Positions 16,798-23,883 of a stretch of 64,000 nt of DNA are shown here, in pieces. The notes below the pieces were generated by a model. It searched no databases, had not been told where the DNA came from, and was given only the letters and a program-made list of their open reading frames with translations. Every line of letters starts with the position of its first letter. The first letter of the stretch is position 1. Source of the DNA: Planctomycetota bacterium (lineage in GTDB: Bacteria > Planctomycetota > UBA1135 > GCA-002686595); assembly GCA_030746555.1 (NCBI GenBank), contig JASLMK010000013.1, positions 1-64,000 on the forward strand, read 5' to 3'. The position numbers were made by a program, and so were the translations under genes.

Positions 16798-17570
16798 AGG
16801 CAGACGAGGAGCGCACGACGAGCAAGCTGTGCGTGGACGGGCTGACGATACGCTACGGCGAGACCGTCGCCCTCAAGGACATCAGCTTGGAGGTGCGACC
16901 CAACGAGATCTTCGGGATCATCGGGCCCGCCAACAGCGGCAAGACCTCGTTCCTGCGGGCGATCAACCGCATGGACGAGATGACCGAGGGCATGCACGTC
17001 TCCGGCCGGATCGACCTCGACGGCGAGGACGTGCGCACCTGGCGCAACGTCTACGCCCTGCGGCGGCGCATCGGGGTCGTGTTCCCGCTCCCGGTCGGCC
17101 TGCCGCTGTCGATCTTCGACAACGTGGCCCTCTCTCCCCGCCTGCGCGGGATCAACGACCGCGCCAAGCTCGAGGAGATCGTCGAGCGCTGCCTGAGGCG
17201 GGCGGCCCTGTGGGACGAGGTCGCAGATCGCCTCGACTCTCTGGGGAGCCTCCTCTCCGGCGGCCAGCAGCAGCGCCTGACGATCGCCCGCTCCCTCTCC
17301 CAAGAGCCCGACCTGTTGCTGCTGGACGAGTTCTCGATCGCCGTCGATCCGGTCACGACCATGCGCATTGAGGACATCCTCAAGGAACTGCGCGAGGAGA
17401 TGACGATCATCCTGGTCACCAACCTCGTCCAGCAGGCCCGCCGCCTGGCCGACCGCACGGCGTTCTTCCTCAAGGGCGACCTGGTCGAGGTCGGCAAGAC
17501 CGAGGACCTGTTCACGCGCCGCGTCCGCGACCGGCGGACGACGGACTACCTGGAGGGCCGCTTTGGCTGA
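16791..17570 (+). CDS. pstB: Phosphate ABC transporter ATPase, degenerate copy (PstB1)
   Basis: This 259-residue PstB-family ATPase has a usable Walker A (GPANSGKTS), an intact signature LSGGQQQR and a Walker B with catalytic Glu (LLLLDEFS). Two normally invariant residues are changed. The Q-loop reads VVFPLP where PstB has VFQ (Gln to Pro), and the switch histidine of the VTH motif is Asn (ILVTNLVQQA). The start is the GTG at 16791 inside the end of pstA; the gene overlaps the second pstB by 8 bases. It probably pairs with PstB2 in an asymmetric heterodimer: its signature helix completes the good site of the partner, while its own nucleotide site should bind but hydrolyse poorly. Confidence 0.88.
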   Translation: MVEADEERTTSKLCVDGLTIRYGETVALKDISLEVRPNEIFGIIGPANSGKTSFLRAINRMDEMTEGMHVSGRIDLDGEDVRTWRNVYALRRRIGVVFPLPVGLPLSIFDNVALSPRLRGINDRAKLEEIVERCLRRAALWDEVADRLDSLGSLLSGGQQQRLTIARSLSQEPDLLLLDEFSIAVDPVTTMRIEDILKELREEMTIILVTNLVQQARRLADRTAFFLKGDLVEVGKTEDLFTRRVRDRRTTDYLEGRFG

Positions 17571-18336
17571 AGCCCGCGAGCCGGCCATCAGGACCCGCGG
17601 CCTGAACCTGTGGTACGGGGACTTCCAGGCCCTGTTCGACGTCGACCTCGACATCGCCCGGGGGCGGGTCACTTCGCTGATCGGACCCTCGGGTTGCGGG
17701 AAGTCGACCTTCCTACGATCGGTGAATCGCATCATCGAGCGCCTCGACTACGTGCGGACCAGCGGCTCGATCGAGGTCATGGGACAGGACGTCCTGGCGT
17801 CGGATGTGGCCCTGACCCAGTTGCGCCGGGAGGTCGGGATGGTGTTCCAGCGTCCCAACCCCTTGCCGATCTCGGTCAGGAGGAACGTCCTCTTCGCCCA
17901 CCGCCTGCACAATCCCCACGGCCAGAGCCGCGCCGAGGAGGACGAGCTCGTCGAGCGCGTCCTGCGTGAGGTGCTCCTGTGGGATCAGGTCAAGGACCGC
18001 CTCGACAGTCTCGCTACCGGGCTCTCCCTTGAAGAGCAGCAGAAGCTGTGCATCGCACGCCTCCTGCCGGTGAAGCCCAGCGTCCTGCTCATGGACGAGC
18101 CTTGCTCGGCCCTGGACCCAGAGGCCACGAGCGCCGTCGAGGAGCTCATCTGGGAGCTGCGCGGGGACTACTCGATCCTGATCGTCACCCACAACATGGC
18201 TCAGGCCCGGCGCGCGAGCGACGAGTGCATCTTCATGCTGCTGGGGAAGGTCGTCGAGCACGCACCGACCGGCGACATGTTCGTGACGCCGACCCATTCA
18301 GAGACCGCCGACTACATCGAGGGCCGTTACGGCTGA
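17563..18336 (+). CDS. pstB: Phosphate ABC transporter ATPase with altered signature motif (PstB2)
   Basis: This 257-residue PstB has a canonical Walker A (GPSGCGKS), Q-loop (MVFQRPNP), Walker B (VLLMDEPCSALDP) and switch histidine (VTHNMAQA). The signature motif, normally LSGGQQQR, is LSLEEQQK, so it cannot form a standard composite site in trans. The changes mirror those of PstB1: this copy keeps the hydrolytic residues and lacks the signature, the other does the reverse. The TTG at 17563 is the only start that keeps the first strand. A glycosyltransferase gene starts 6 bases downstream, so the transcript probably continues. Confidence 0.88.
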   Translation: MAEAREPAIRTRGLNLWYGDFQALFDVDLDIARGRVTSLIGPSGCGKSTFLRSVNRIIERLDYVRTSGSIEVMGQDVLASDVALTQLRREVGMVFQRPNPLPISVRRNVLFAHRLHNPHGQSRAEEDELVERVLREVLLWDQVKDRLDSLATGLSLEEQQKLCIARLLPVKPSVLLMDEPCSALDPEATSAVEELIWELRGDYSILIVTHNMAQARRASDECIFMLLGKVVEHAPTGDMFVTPTHSETADYIEGRYG

Positions 18337-18342
18337 TCCGCC

Positions 18343-19323
18343 TTGAGTCGGTCCAAGCCCGAGCGCGTTCTCCTCGCCGCCCCGATGCGAACCCGCGGTG
18401 GCGAGGAGCGTATCGTGGTGGAGCTCGCCAGACGACTGGCCGACCGGGGGATCACGCCGGCCTTCGCCTGCGATCGGTCCGGACCGCTGTTGGCGGAGCT
18501 CGACGGCGCCGTGGAGGTCTTCCCCGTCGACTACTACGGAGGGGAGCTCGCCGCCCTGCGGGCCACGCGAGCGGCGATCGCGAGCTTCCGCCCCGACGTC
18601 GTCCACTGCCACGGGACGCGCCCTGGGATCTCTGGGCGGGCCGCGGGGCTCCTCAGTGGAGTGCGGACCCTCTGGACGGTCCAGCTGCACCCCTTGTGGG
18701 GGCCGCGCCTGGAGCGCTCGTTTGTCGCACGCAACGCCTTCCGCCTGGGGATCTTCCTCCTCAGTCCCTTCACATCGGCCACGGTCTTCGTCAGCTCGGC
18801 CCTCGAGCGCAGCTTTCGCCGGTTTGCCTGGCCCGGGCCGATGCCGCGGGCCGTCGTCCACAACGCCATCGACACCGACCACTTCCGGCCGGATCCAGAG
18901 CGCGCCGCGCGCTTGCGTTTCGAGCACGCGATCCCCGCCGACGCCGTGCTGGCCGGCATGGTCGCGCGCCTGACGCCGCGCAAGGGGATCGATCTGTTCC
19001 TGGGCGCCCTGGCTTCCTGCGGCCGCGACGACCTCTTCGGCGTCGTCGCCGGAGAGGGAGACGACCGCGCACGCCTGGAGGGGCTGATCGAGGAGCTGGG
19101 CCTGGGGGATCGCTGCCTGCTGCTGGGCGAGGTCGAGGACTGCGGGGCCGTCTGCAGCGCCCTCGACGTCGGTGTGCTCCCCTCCCAGGGGGAGGGCCTG
19201 CCTCGCGCTCGTCCTCATCGGATACGCTGTCGGTCGTATGCGACAAGTAGGCAACTCTCGGTGGTCGGCGCCACGAAACCGGAGGCGACCGCCGGCCCGC
19301 GCCGCCAGACGGCCCGCGCGTGA
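18343..19323 (+). CDS. GT4-type glycosyltransferase with a shortened, odd C-terminus (326 aa)
   Basis: This GT-B glycosyltransferase has an N-terminal acceptor domain (TRGGEERIVVELARRLADRG, RPDVVHCHG) and a family-4 donor domain (VHNAIDTDHFRPD, GMVARLTPRKGID). The donor motif reads DVGVLPSQGEGLP, with the EGLP of the E-x7-E region. After EGLP the sequence turns into an Arg-rich tail with no likeness to the family, and about 50-70 residues that normally follow are absent. A frameshift or deletion is likely near 19203. However, the TGA still forms a GTGA overlap with the next gene. The TTG start lies 6 bases after pstB2. It may glycosylate a lipid acceptor in phosphate-limited cells, but this is inferred only from position. 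Confidence 0.7.
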   Translation: MSRSKPERVLLAAPMRTRGGEERIVVELARRLADRGITPAFACDRSGPLLAELDGAVEVFPVDYYGGELAALRATRAAIASFRPDVVHCHGTRPGISGRAAGLLSGVRTLWTVQLHPLWGPRLERSFVARNAFRLGIFLLSPFTSATVFVSSALERSFRRFAWPGPMPRAVVHNAIDTDHFRPDPERAARLRFEHAIPADAVLAGMVARLTPRKGIDLFLGALASCGRDDLFGVVAGEGDDRARLEGLIEELGLGDRCLLLGEVEDCGAVCSALDVGVLPSQGEGLPRARPHRIRCRSYATSRQLSVVGATKPEATAGPRRQTARA

Positions 19324-20195
19324 CCCTCGGCGCGACTGAGGTGGAGATGCCGACTTGCCAGGAGAGCCGGCTCGAGCGAAGCGGAGCCCCCGACCTCCTC
19401 CTGCGCCGCTGGGCGTGCGAGGGCGCCCGGGGCCGCAGCCTGCTCATCCACGGATTCGGCGAGCACGGCGGGCGCTACGGACACGTGGCCGACGCCCTCG
19501 TCGGCGCGGGGCTCGAGGTCGGCGCGGTCGACCTGCGCGGCCACGGAGGATCGAGCGGCACGCGAGCCTTCGTGGAGCGCTTCGACGACTACCTCGACGA
19601 CGTCGACGCGGCCCTGGTGCGGCTGCGGTCGGAGAGCGGGGATCTCCCTCTGTTCCTGGTGGGGCACTCGATGGGCGGCCTGGTCGCCGCCCTGTGGGTC
19701 CTGGAACAGCGCGCCCTCGCCGACGGCCTGGTCCTCTCCAGCCCCGGCTTCGCCTTCGCCCTGCGCGTGCCCGCCTGGAAGGCGGTCGCCGGGAGGATCT
19801 GCTCGCGCATCGCGCCCAGGCTGGCCTTGCCATCCGGCCTCGATCGCGGCCTGCTCTCGCACGACCCCGAGGTGGCGCGCGCCCTCGAGCGCGATCCCCA
19901 CAGCCAGACCGCTACGACCGCGCGCTGGTACACCGAGGCCCTCGCGGCTCAGGTGCGGGCGGGGGAGCTGGCCGCGGGGTTGGAAGTGCCGCTGTTGTGC
20001 CAGGTCGCCGGCGCCGACGCCCTCGTCGACCCCGAGGCCGCCCGACGATTCTACGACTCGGCTACCTCCAGCGAGCGGGAGTGGATCCGCTACGACGAGC
20101 TCTACCACGAGATCTACAACGAGCTGGAGCGCGACCGGGTCCTCGCGGACCTGACCGCGTGGATCGAAACGCGCTTGGAAGCGAGCTCGGCATGA
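19320..20195 (+). CDS. Alpha/beta hydrolase, monoacylglycerol lipase/lysophospholipase type (291 aa)
   Basis: This serine hydrolase has the oxyanion region LIHGFGEHGGRYGHVADAL, the nucleophile elbow GHSMGG, the acid in AGADALVD and the catalytic His in ELYHEIYNE. These match the Hydrolase_4 / monoglyceride lipase group, which removes acyl chains from lysophospholipids or monoacylglycerols. No signal peptide is visible, so it is probably cytosolic. The GTG at 19320 overlaps the stop of the glycosyltransferase (GTGA); an ATG at 19347 is a plausible alternative. It overlaps the next gene by 4 bases. Confidence 0.82.
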   Translation: MTLGATEVEMPTCQESRLERSGAPDLLLRRWACEGARGRSLLIHGFGEHGGRYGHVADALVGAGLEVGAVDLRGHGGSSGTRAFVERFDDYLDDVDAALVRLRSESGDLPLFLVGHSMGGLVAALWVLEQRALADGLVLSSPGFAFALRVPAWKAVAGRICSRIAPRLALPSGLDRGLLSHDPEVARALERDPHSQTATTARWYTEALAAQVRAGELAAGLEVPLLCQVAGADALVDPEAARRFYDSATSSEREWIRYDELYHEIYNELERDRVLADLTAWIETRLEASSA

Positions 20196-21247
20196 GGACT
20201 CCGCGCGGCCTGCAGTGGGTGGTCCTGGCCCTGGTCGGCGGGACGGCGTTGACCCTGTGCGACAGCGTGCACATCGCCTACGGCGTGCTCGAGAAGACCA
20301 ACGCCTCGATCGCCGGCCAGAGCTGGTGGACCCTGCCGATGTTCAGCACCCTCTCGCTGTTCATCGTCCCGCTCTACCGCCGCTTCCGTTGCCTGACCGG
20401 AGCGCGGGCACTCGCGACCGGCAAGGGCGAGCTCGCCTTCTCGTCCGTCGCGTTCCTCGCCTCCTACGCCTGCACCGGACCCCTGGGTCACTGGGACCAT
20501 TGGCTCGCCGTCCTCTTGACGGCGGCCTGGCTCGTGCGGCTGCTCCGCCGCCGCGTCCGCGGCATCATCTTCTTCTCGCTGCTGTTGGCCGTCGCCGGCC
20601 CCGCCGTCGAGGCCGCGATCTCCGCCAGCGGGGCCTTCCACTACACCGCCCCCGACCTGTTCACGGTGCCCTCCTGGCTGCCGATGATCTACCTCCACGG
20701 CGCCCTGCTCGTCGCCGATCTGGACGGCTTCCTGGGGGGCTACGCGCCCTCCATGAGCGCCTGGAAGCTCAGCCCGCGCTCGTTCCGCTGGATGCTGAAC
20801 GTCTTCCCGCCCCTCATGCTGCAGCGCATCCGCATCGTGAGCGTCGGAGCGGACTTCCAGAGCTGCCGGGTCCGCATCGCCAAGAGCCCGCTCACGCGCA
20901 ACCTCCACGGCGCGACCTTCGGCGGGACGATCTTCGCCGCCGCCGACCCCATCGCCGCCACCCTGTTCTGGCAGCTGTTCGCGCGGCGCGGCGTCGTCGT
21001 CGAGACCTGGCTCCAGGGCGGATCCGTGTACTACTCCAAGCCGGCCAGGAGCGCGCTCACCATCGACGTCCGCTTGAGCGACGAGGACGTCGCGTCCGCG
21101 GTCGAGGAGCTCGACGAGCGCGGGCGTTTTCGCCGCACGTTCGAGCTGGAGGCGAGAGACCGTGGCGACGAGGTCTGCGCCCGCATCACTACTGAGATCT
21201 ACGTACGCAAGGGCCGCGAAGCGCGTGACGGCCATTCCGCTTTCTGA
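20192..21247 (+). CDS. Membrane protein fused to a hotdog (DUF4442-like thioesterase) domain (351 aa)
   Basis: Residues about 8-185 hold six or so predicted helices (for example ALVGGTALTLCDSVHIAYGV and IIFFSLLLAVAGPAVEAAIS). They end in a VPSWLPMIYLHGALLVADL segment of a type seen in uncharacterised membrane proteins. Residues about 205-345 form a hotdog fold of the DUF4442 / PaaI-like thioesterase type (LTRNLHGATFGGTIFAAADPI, with LQGGSVYYSKPARS further on). The start is the ATG at 20192 overlapping the hydrolase stop. The fusion would put an acyl-CoA or acyl-carrier thioesterase at the inner membrane. A second DUF4442 protein follows 13 bases downstream. Confidence 0.75.
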   Translation: MRTPRGLQWVVLALVGGTALTLCDSVHIAYGVLEKTNASIAGQSWWTLPMFSTLSLFIVPLYRRFRCLTGARALATGKGELAFSSVAFLASYACTGPLGHWDHWLAVLLTAAWLVRLLRRRVRGIIFFSLLLAVAGPAVEAAISASGAFHYTAPDLFTVPSWLPMIYLHGALLVADLDGFLGGYAPSMSAWKLSPRSFRWMLNVFPPLMLQRIRIVSVGADFQSCRVRIAKSPLTRNLHGATFGGTIFAAADPIAATLFWQLFARRGVVVETWLQGGSVYYSKPARSALTIDVRLSDEDVASAVEELDERGRFRRTFELEARDRGDEVCARITTEIYVRKGREARDGHSAF

Positions 21248-21260
21248 CCCACCTCCCACC

Positions 21261-21725
21261 ATGGACACCTCCAAGATCCTCTCGGGGTACCGGCGCTTGA
21301 GCGCCCTCCCGGGGGGCGGCCGGCTGTTCGGTTGGTTCCTGCGCCGTGCTGTTCCCTACACCGGTTCGATCCGACCGCGCGTGCTCGAGCTCGAGCCGGG
21401 GTACGCACGCATCGCGATGGACGACCGGCGCGCGGTGCGCAACCACCTCGCGAGCGTCCACGCGATCGCCCTGGTGAACCTGGCGGAGGCGGTCAGCGGC
21501 CTGGCGATGCTCACGGGCCTGCCCGAGAATGCGCGCGGGATCGTGAAGGGGCTGGAGATCGAGTACACCAAGAAGGCGCGCGGGACGATCGTCGGGGTGA
21601 GCCGCTGCGAGCCGCCGAGCACGAGCGAGGAGCGGGACTTCGACGCAACCGCCGAGCTCGTCGACGAGGCAGGGGACGTCGTGGCCCGCGCCGTGGTGCA
21701 CTGGAAGATCGGTCCCAAGCCGTGA
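21261..21725 (+). CDS. DUF4442/hotdog thioesterase-like protein (154 aa)
   Basis: This single hotdog-fold protein is of the DUF4442 type. The core runs from YARIAMDDRRAVRNHLASVH through ALVNLAEAVSGLAML to GLEIEYTKKARGTIVG. Related proteins hydrolyse acyl-CoA or acyl-ACP thioesters or are inactive acyl binders. The ATG at 21261 is chosen because it leaves a 13-base gap to the previous gene and gives the usual length. The 3' end overlaps the next gene by 4 bases (GTGA). With the preceding fusion it makes a pair of related hotdog proteins in one operon, perhaps acting as a heteromer. Confidence 0.75.
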   Translation: MDTSKILSGYRRLSALPGGGRLFGWFLRRAVPYTGSIRPRVLELEPGYARIAMDDRRAVRNHLASVHAIALVNLAEAVSGLAMLTGLPENARGIVKGLEIEYTKKARGTIVGVSRCEPPSTSEERDFDATAELVDEAGDVVARAVVHWKIGPKP

Positions 21726-22729
21726 GTGAGCCCGCGGGGTGTGCGATCGCCCTCGAGACCGCCCTCACCCGTGATGCGGGGATCGAGGTGCCGGTGATCT
21801 GCGGCGCCATGTACCCCTGCAGCAACCCCGAGCTCGTCGCGGCGGTCAGCGCCGCCGGCGGGCTGGGCGTCGTGCAGCCGCTCTCGCTGATGCACGTCCA
21901 TGGCCACGACCTGCGCGAGGGGCTGCGACTGATCCGCTCGATCACGCCCAACCCGATCGGGTTCAACGCCATCGTCGAGAAGAGCGTCGCCGCCTACGAG
22001 CGGCGCATGCGCGCCTGGGTCGCCATCGCCCTCGAAGAGGACGTGCGCTTCTTCGTGACGGCCCTGGGCAACCCGCGCTGGGTGGTCGACGCCGTCCACG
22101 AGGCGGGCGGCGTCGTCTACCACGACGTCACCGAGCGCCGTTGGGCGGAGCGCGCCCTGGAGGAGGGCGTCGACGGCTTGATCTGCGTCAACGATCGGGC
22201 AGGCGGGCACGCGGGCGCCCGCGCACCCGCACAGCTCTACGCCGAGCTCGCCGACCTCGGCGTGCCCCTGGTCCGTGCCGGCGGCGTCGGCGGACCCGAG
22301 CAGCTTGTGGAGGCCTTGCGGCGCGGATACGCGGGCGTGCAGATGGGAACGCGCTTCATCGCGACGCCCGAGTGCCGCGTCCATCCCTCCTACCGCGAGG
22401 CGATCGTCGGGGCCGGGGAGGACGACATCGTCCTGACCGAGCGCCTCACCGGTGTCCCCGTCTCGGTCATCCGCACGCCGCGCATCGACCGCTTGGGCAC
22501 GGACGTCGGCCCGATCGCACGGCGTCTGCTGCGGCATCGCCGCACCCGCCACTGGATGCGGACCTTCTACGCCCTGCGCTCGATCCGCAGCATGAAGCGC
22601 TCCTCCCTGCGCGGCCTGGACTACAACGACGTCTTCCAGGCCGGGCGCAGCGTCGAGGCCGTCGACGAGGTGCAGCCCGCCGGCGAGATCGTCCGCCGCT
22701 TCGCCCGGGCCGTCGGAGAGGCTGGCTGA
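21722..22729 (+). CDS. Nitronate monooxygenase / NPD-family FMN enzyme (335 aa)
   Basis: This TIM-barrel flavoprotein belongs to the 2-nitropropane dioxygenase-like family. Features are VPVICGAMYPCSNPELVAAVSAAGGLGVVQ at the start (shown here only as the family block from about residue 18), the FMN-phosphate region GGHAGARAP, and VRAGGVGGPEQLVEALRRGY with MGTRFIATPE. The family includes nitronate monooxygenases and the FMN-dependent enoyl reductase FabK. Next to thioesterase-like genes, a reductase acting on acyl or polyketide substrates is as likely as nitronate oxidation. The GTG at 21722 overlaps the previous stop; the following ATG overlaps its own stop (TGATG). Confidence 0.8.
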   Translation: MSEPAGCAIALETALTRDAGIEVPVICGAMYPCSNPELVAAVSAAGGLGVVQPLSLMHVHGHDLREGLRLIRSITPNPIGFNAIVEKSVAAYERRMRAWVAIALEEDVRFFVTALGNPRWVVDAVHEAGGVVYHDVTERRWAERALEEGVDGLICVNDRAGGHAGARAPAQLYAELADLGVPLVRAGGVGGPEQLVEALRRGYAGVQMGTRFIATPECRVHPSYREAIVGAGEDDIVLTERLTGVPVSVIRTPRIDRLGTDVGPIARRLLRHRRTRHWMRTFYALRSIRSMKRSSLRGLDYNDVFQAGRSVEAVDEVQPAGEIVRRFARAVGEAG

Positions 22730-23796
22730 TGGGCTCGGGTGCGATCGACTCGCGTTTGCTCGTCTACGGCGCCAACGGTTACACCGGCCGTCTCGTGGCG
22801 CGAACGGCCCGCGAGCGCGGGTTCACCCCCTGCCTCGCCGGCCGCGACGCGGCCGCTGTCGAGCGCGTGGCCGAGGAGCTTGACCTTCCCTGGCGTGCCT
22901 TTGGTCTCGACGATCCCGCAGCCCTGGACGCGGGGTTGGAGGGCGTGGCGGCCGTCCTGCACTGCGCCGGTCCCTTCAGCCGCACCTGGCGTGCGATGTC
23001 CGACGCGTGCCTGCGTACGGGCGTCCACTACCTCGACGTCACCGGCGAGCTGGTCGTGTTCGAGGGACTGGCCGGCAGGGGCGAGGCGGCGCGCAAGGCG
23101 GGGGTGACGCTGTTGCCCGGCGTGGGCTTCGACGTCGTTCCTTCCGACTGCCTGGCGGCGCACCTCGCCCGCCGCCTGCCCGACGCGACGGCCCTGGCCC
23201 TGGCCTTCCAGGCCAGCGGCGGCGTCTCTCACGGCACCGCCACGACCCTGGTGGAGAACATGGGTGCCAGCGGCTTCGTCCGCCGCGGCGGGCGCATCGT
23301 GCCGATCCCCGCGGGGAGCCTGACGCGCCGAGTCGACTTCGGCGACGGTCCCCGCCCGGCGGTGGCGATCCCCTGGGGAGACGTCTCGACGGCGTTCCAC
23401 ACGACGGGCATCGGCGACATCGAGGTCTTCGTCGCCGCGGGCAGGGCCGCGATCTGGGGCATGCGCCTCGGGCGGTACTGTGGAGCGGCGCTGCGCTCGC
23501 CGGTGGTCCGGCGCTTCCTCCAGCGACGGATCGACGCGCGCCCGGCCGGTCCCGACGACGCGGCACGCGAACGCGGGCGGACCTTGTTGTGGGGCGAGGC
23601 GCGCGCGGCCGACGGCCGGTCGGTCGCCTGCCGCATGCGAGCGCCCGAAGGCTACACCCTGACTGCGGACGCGAGCTTGGCCATCGCCGCCAAGCTCCTG
23701 GACGGCGAGGGCCGCCCCGGCTTCCACACGCCCGCCGGCCTGTTCGGCCCCGACCTCGTGCTCGAGCTCGAGGGCGTGCGGCGCACGGATCTCTAG
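22729..23796 (+). CDS. Saccharopine dehydrogenase-like / trans-acting enoyl reductase family protein (355 aa)
   Basis: This NAD(P)-binding protein begins with a Rossmann motif LLVYGANGYTGRLVARTARERG. AAVLHCAGPFSRTWRAMSDACL, YLDVTGEL and LLPGVGFDVVPSDCLAAHLA follow, all typical of the saccharopine dehydrogenase-like group that includes trans-acting enoyl reductases of lipid biosynthesis. Amino-acid enzymes of the lysine pathway look different in the second half. The ATG at 22729 overlaps the preceding TGA. It ends the six-gene unit; the next gene is convergent, 87 bases away. Confidence 0.8.
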   Translation: MGSGAIDSRLLVYGANGYTGRLVARTARERGFTPCLAGRDAAAVERVAEELDLPWRAFGLDDPAALDAGLEGVAAVLHCAGPFSRTWRAMSDACLRTGVHYLDVTGELVVFEGLAGRGEAARKAGVTLLPGVGFDVVPSDCLAAHLARRLPDATALALAFQASGGVSHGTATTLVENMGASGFVRRGGRIVPIPAGSLTRRVDFGDGPRPAVAIPWGDVSTAFHTTGIGDIEVFVAAGRAAIWGMRLGRYCGAALRSPVVRRFLQRRIDARPAGPDDAARERGRTLLWGEARAADGRSVACRMRAPEGYTLTADASLAIAAKLLDGEGRPGFHTPAGLFGPDLVLELEGVRRTDL

Positions 23797-23883
23797 GCAG
23801 AATGGGTGGAGCGGTCTTCCTCGAGGCCGTGGATTACAGTTCTGTCTAGGGTTTGGTCCGCCCCTCGAGCGCCCCGCCGTTGC

